From contig DAOWEV010000140.1 in assembly GCA_030638325.1 (NCBI GenBank), positions 1 through 6,323 on the forward strand: a DNA stretch of 6,323 bases, given 5' to 3'. Below are positions 5,988 through 6,323 of the stretch, piece after piece. The stretch comes from Bacteroidales bacterium. Its GTDB lineage: Bacteria > Bacteroidota > Bacteroidia > Bacteroidales > JAGOPY01. The notes below the pieces were generated by a model. It saw only the letters and a program-made list of their open reading frames with translations. It did not search any database and was not told where the DNA came from. The stretch's first letter is position 1, and each line of letters begins with the position of its first letter. The translations under genes and the position numbers were made by a program.

Positions 5988-6323
5988 TTAAATCGTTAAC
6001 TCGCTAACTCGTTAACTCGTTACATCGCTACATCAAGCCCGATGGATTTAGCGATGTATCGATTGGACGACGTATCGACGTAACGATTTTGAATCTAACA
6101 TCGAATATCGCTAAATCGCTACATCGTTAAATCGCTACATCAAGCTGGTGGATTAACCGATGTATCGATTGTACGACGTAGAAGATTGAGCGAAGTGATG
6201 CATACTTCAAATATCGAATATCGTGCAATCTCCTACATCGCTACATCAAGCCGGTAGAATTGCACGATTGCGCGATTGCACGATGTATAAGATTGAATGA
6301 AGTGAAGCCTATTTCGGATATCG
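5988..6323. repeat. Three tandem ~107-bp structured units built of 8-bp words
   Basis: The shared marker CTACATCAAG occurs at 6028, 6135 and 6241 (spacing 107 and 106). The first two units end in ATCGAATATCG (6110, 6223) and the third in CGGATATCG (6323). Left arms are octamer runs: TTAAATCG, TTAACTCG, CTAACTCG, TTAACTCG, TTACATCG (5988-6027) and CTAAATCG, CTACATCG, TTAAATCG (6111-6134). Right arms hold the reverse type, for example ATTGCACG, ATTGCGCG, ATTGCACG (6259-6282). Each unit can fold: TACATCGCTA (6021-6030) with TAGCGATGTA (6049-6058); ACATCGTTAA (6121-6130) with TTAACCGATGT (6153-6163, one bulge); ATCGTGCAATC (6220-6230) with GATTGCACGAT (6274-6284). The array may continue beyond the edge. 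Function is unknown. Confidence 0.85.

Larger units (their letters stand above)
5749..6323. other. 575-bp gene-free region at right edge
   Basis: No convincing coding frame is present on either strand. The part nearest the RRM gene (to about 5890) is very AT-rich and holds that gene's promoter. Next comes a 7-bp tandem repeat (5902-5936), about 45 bp without visible structure, and then the octamer-based, roughly 107-bp tandem array that runs to the window edge. Confidence 0.75.

Noticed and set aside
5988..6323. CRISPR array or integron attC sites
   Set aside because: There is no constant repeat with unique spacers, and no attC core (GTTRRRY) with cassette ORFs between the palindromes. The units are directly adjacent octamer strings.

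Overview
The window reads as a piece of a Bacteroidota chromosome, probably Bacteroidales/Marinilabiliales-like. Three things point there. Rho carries a long basic, low-complexity insertion. All three gene upstream regions contain the Bacteroidota -7 box TAnnTTTG followed by C, with no clear Shine-Dalgarno sequences. The intergenic DNA is AT-rich and holds several families of short word-like repeats. The exact lineage is an inference.

All three certain genes lie on the minus strand. Reading in the direction of transcription (right to left): bases 5749-6323 contain no gene and hold a 7-bp tandem repeat and a tandem array of three structured units of about 107 bp built from 8-bp words. Next is a small single-RRM RNA-binding protein (5482-5748), followed by a good hairpin terminator (5433-5469). 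A 404-bp spacer (5029-5432) contains a possible 37-48 residue membrane-peptide ORF, an imperfect inverted repeat and the gcvP promoter. Then come the complete single-chain glycine decarboxylase gcvP (2146-5028), a 271-bp spacer with a hairpin-forming gcvP 3' end and a candidate rho promoter with a leader of about 135 nt, and finally rho (1874 to the left edge), which lacks only about its last 20 codons.

The genes do not form an obvious pathway. gcvP is metabolic (glycine cleavage, supplying one-carbon units) and stands without gcvT or gcvH here. The RRM protein and Rho both act on RNA, but each appears to have its own promoter. The most distinctive features are the eight near-identical 30-bp units inside rho, which make a 10-residue repeat in its disordered insertion, and the 8-bp-word array at the right edge, whose arms differ between copies yet stay self-complementary. 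I see no convincing new multi-gene system.
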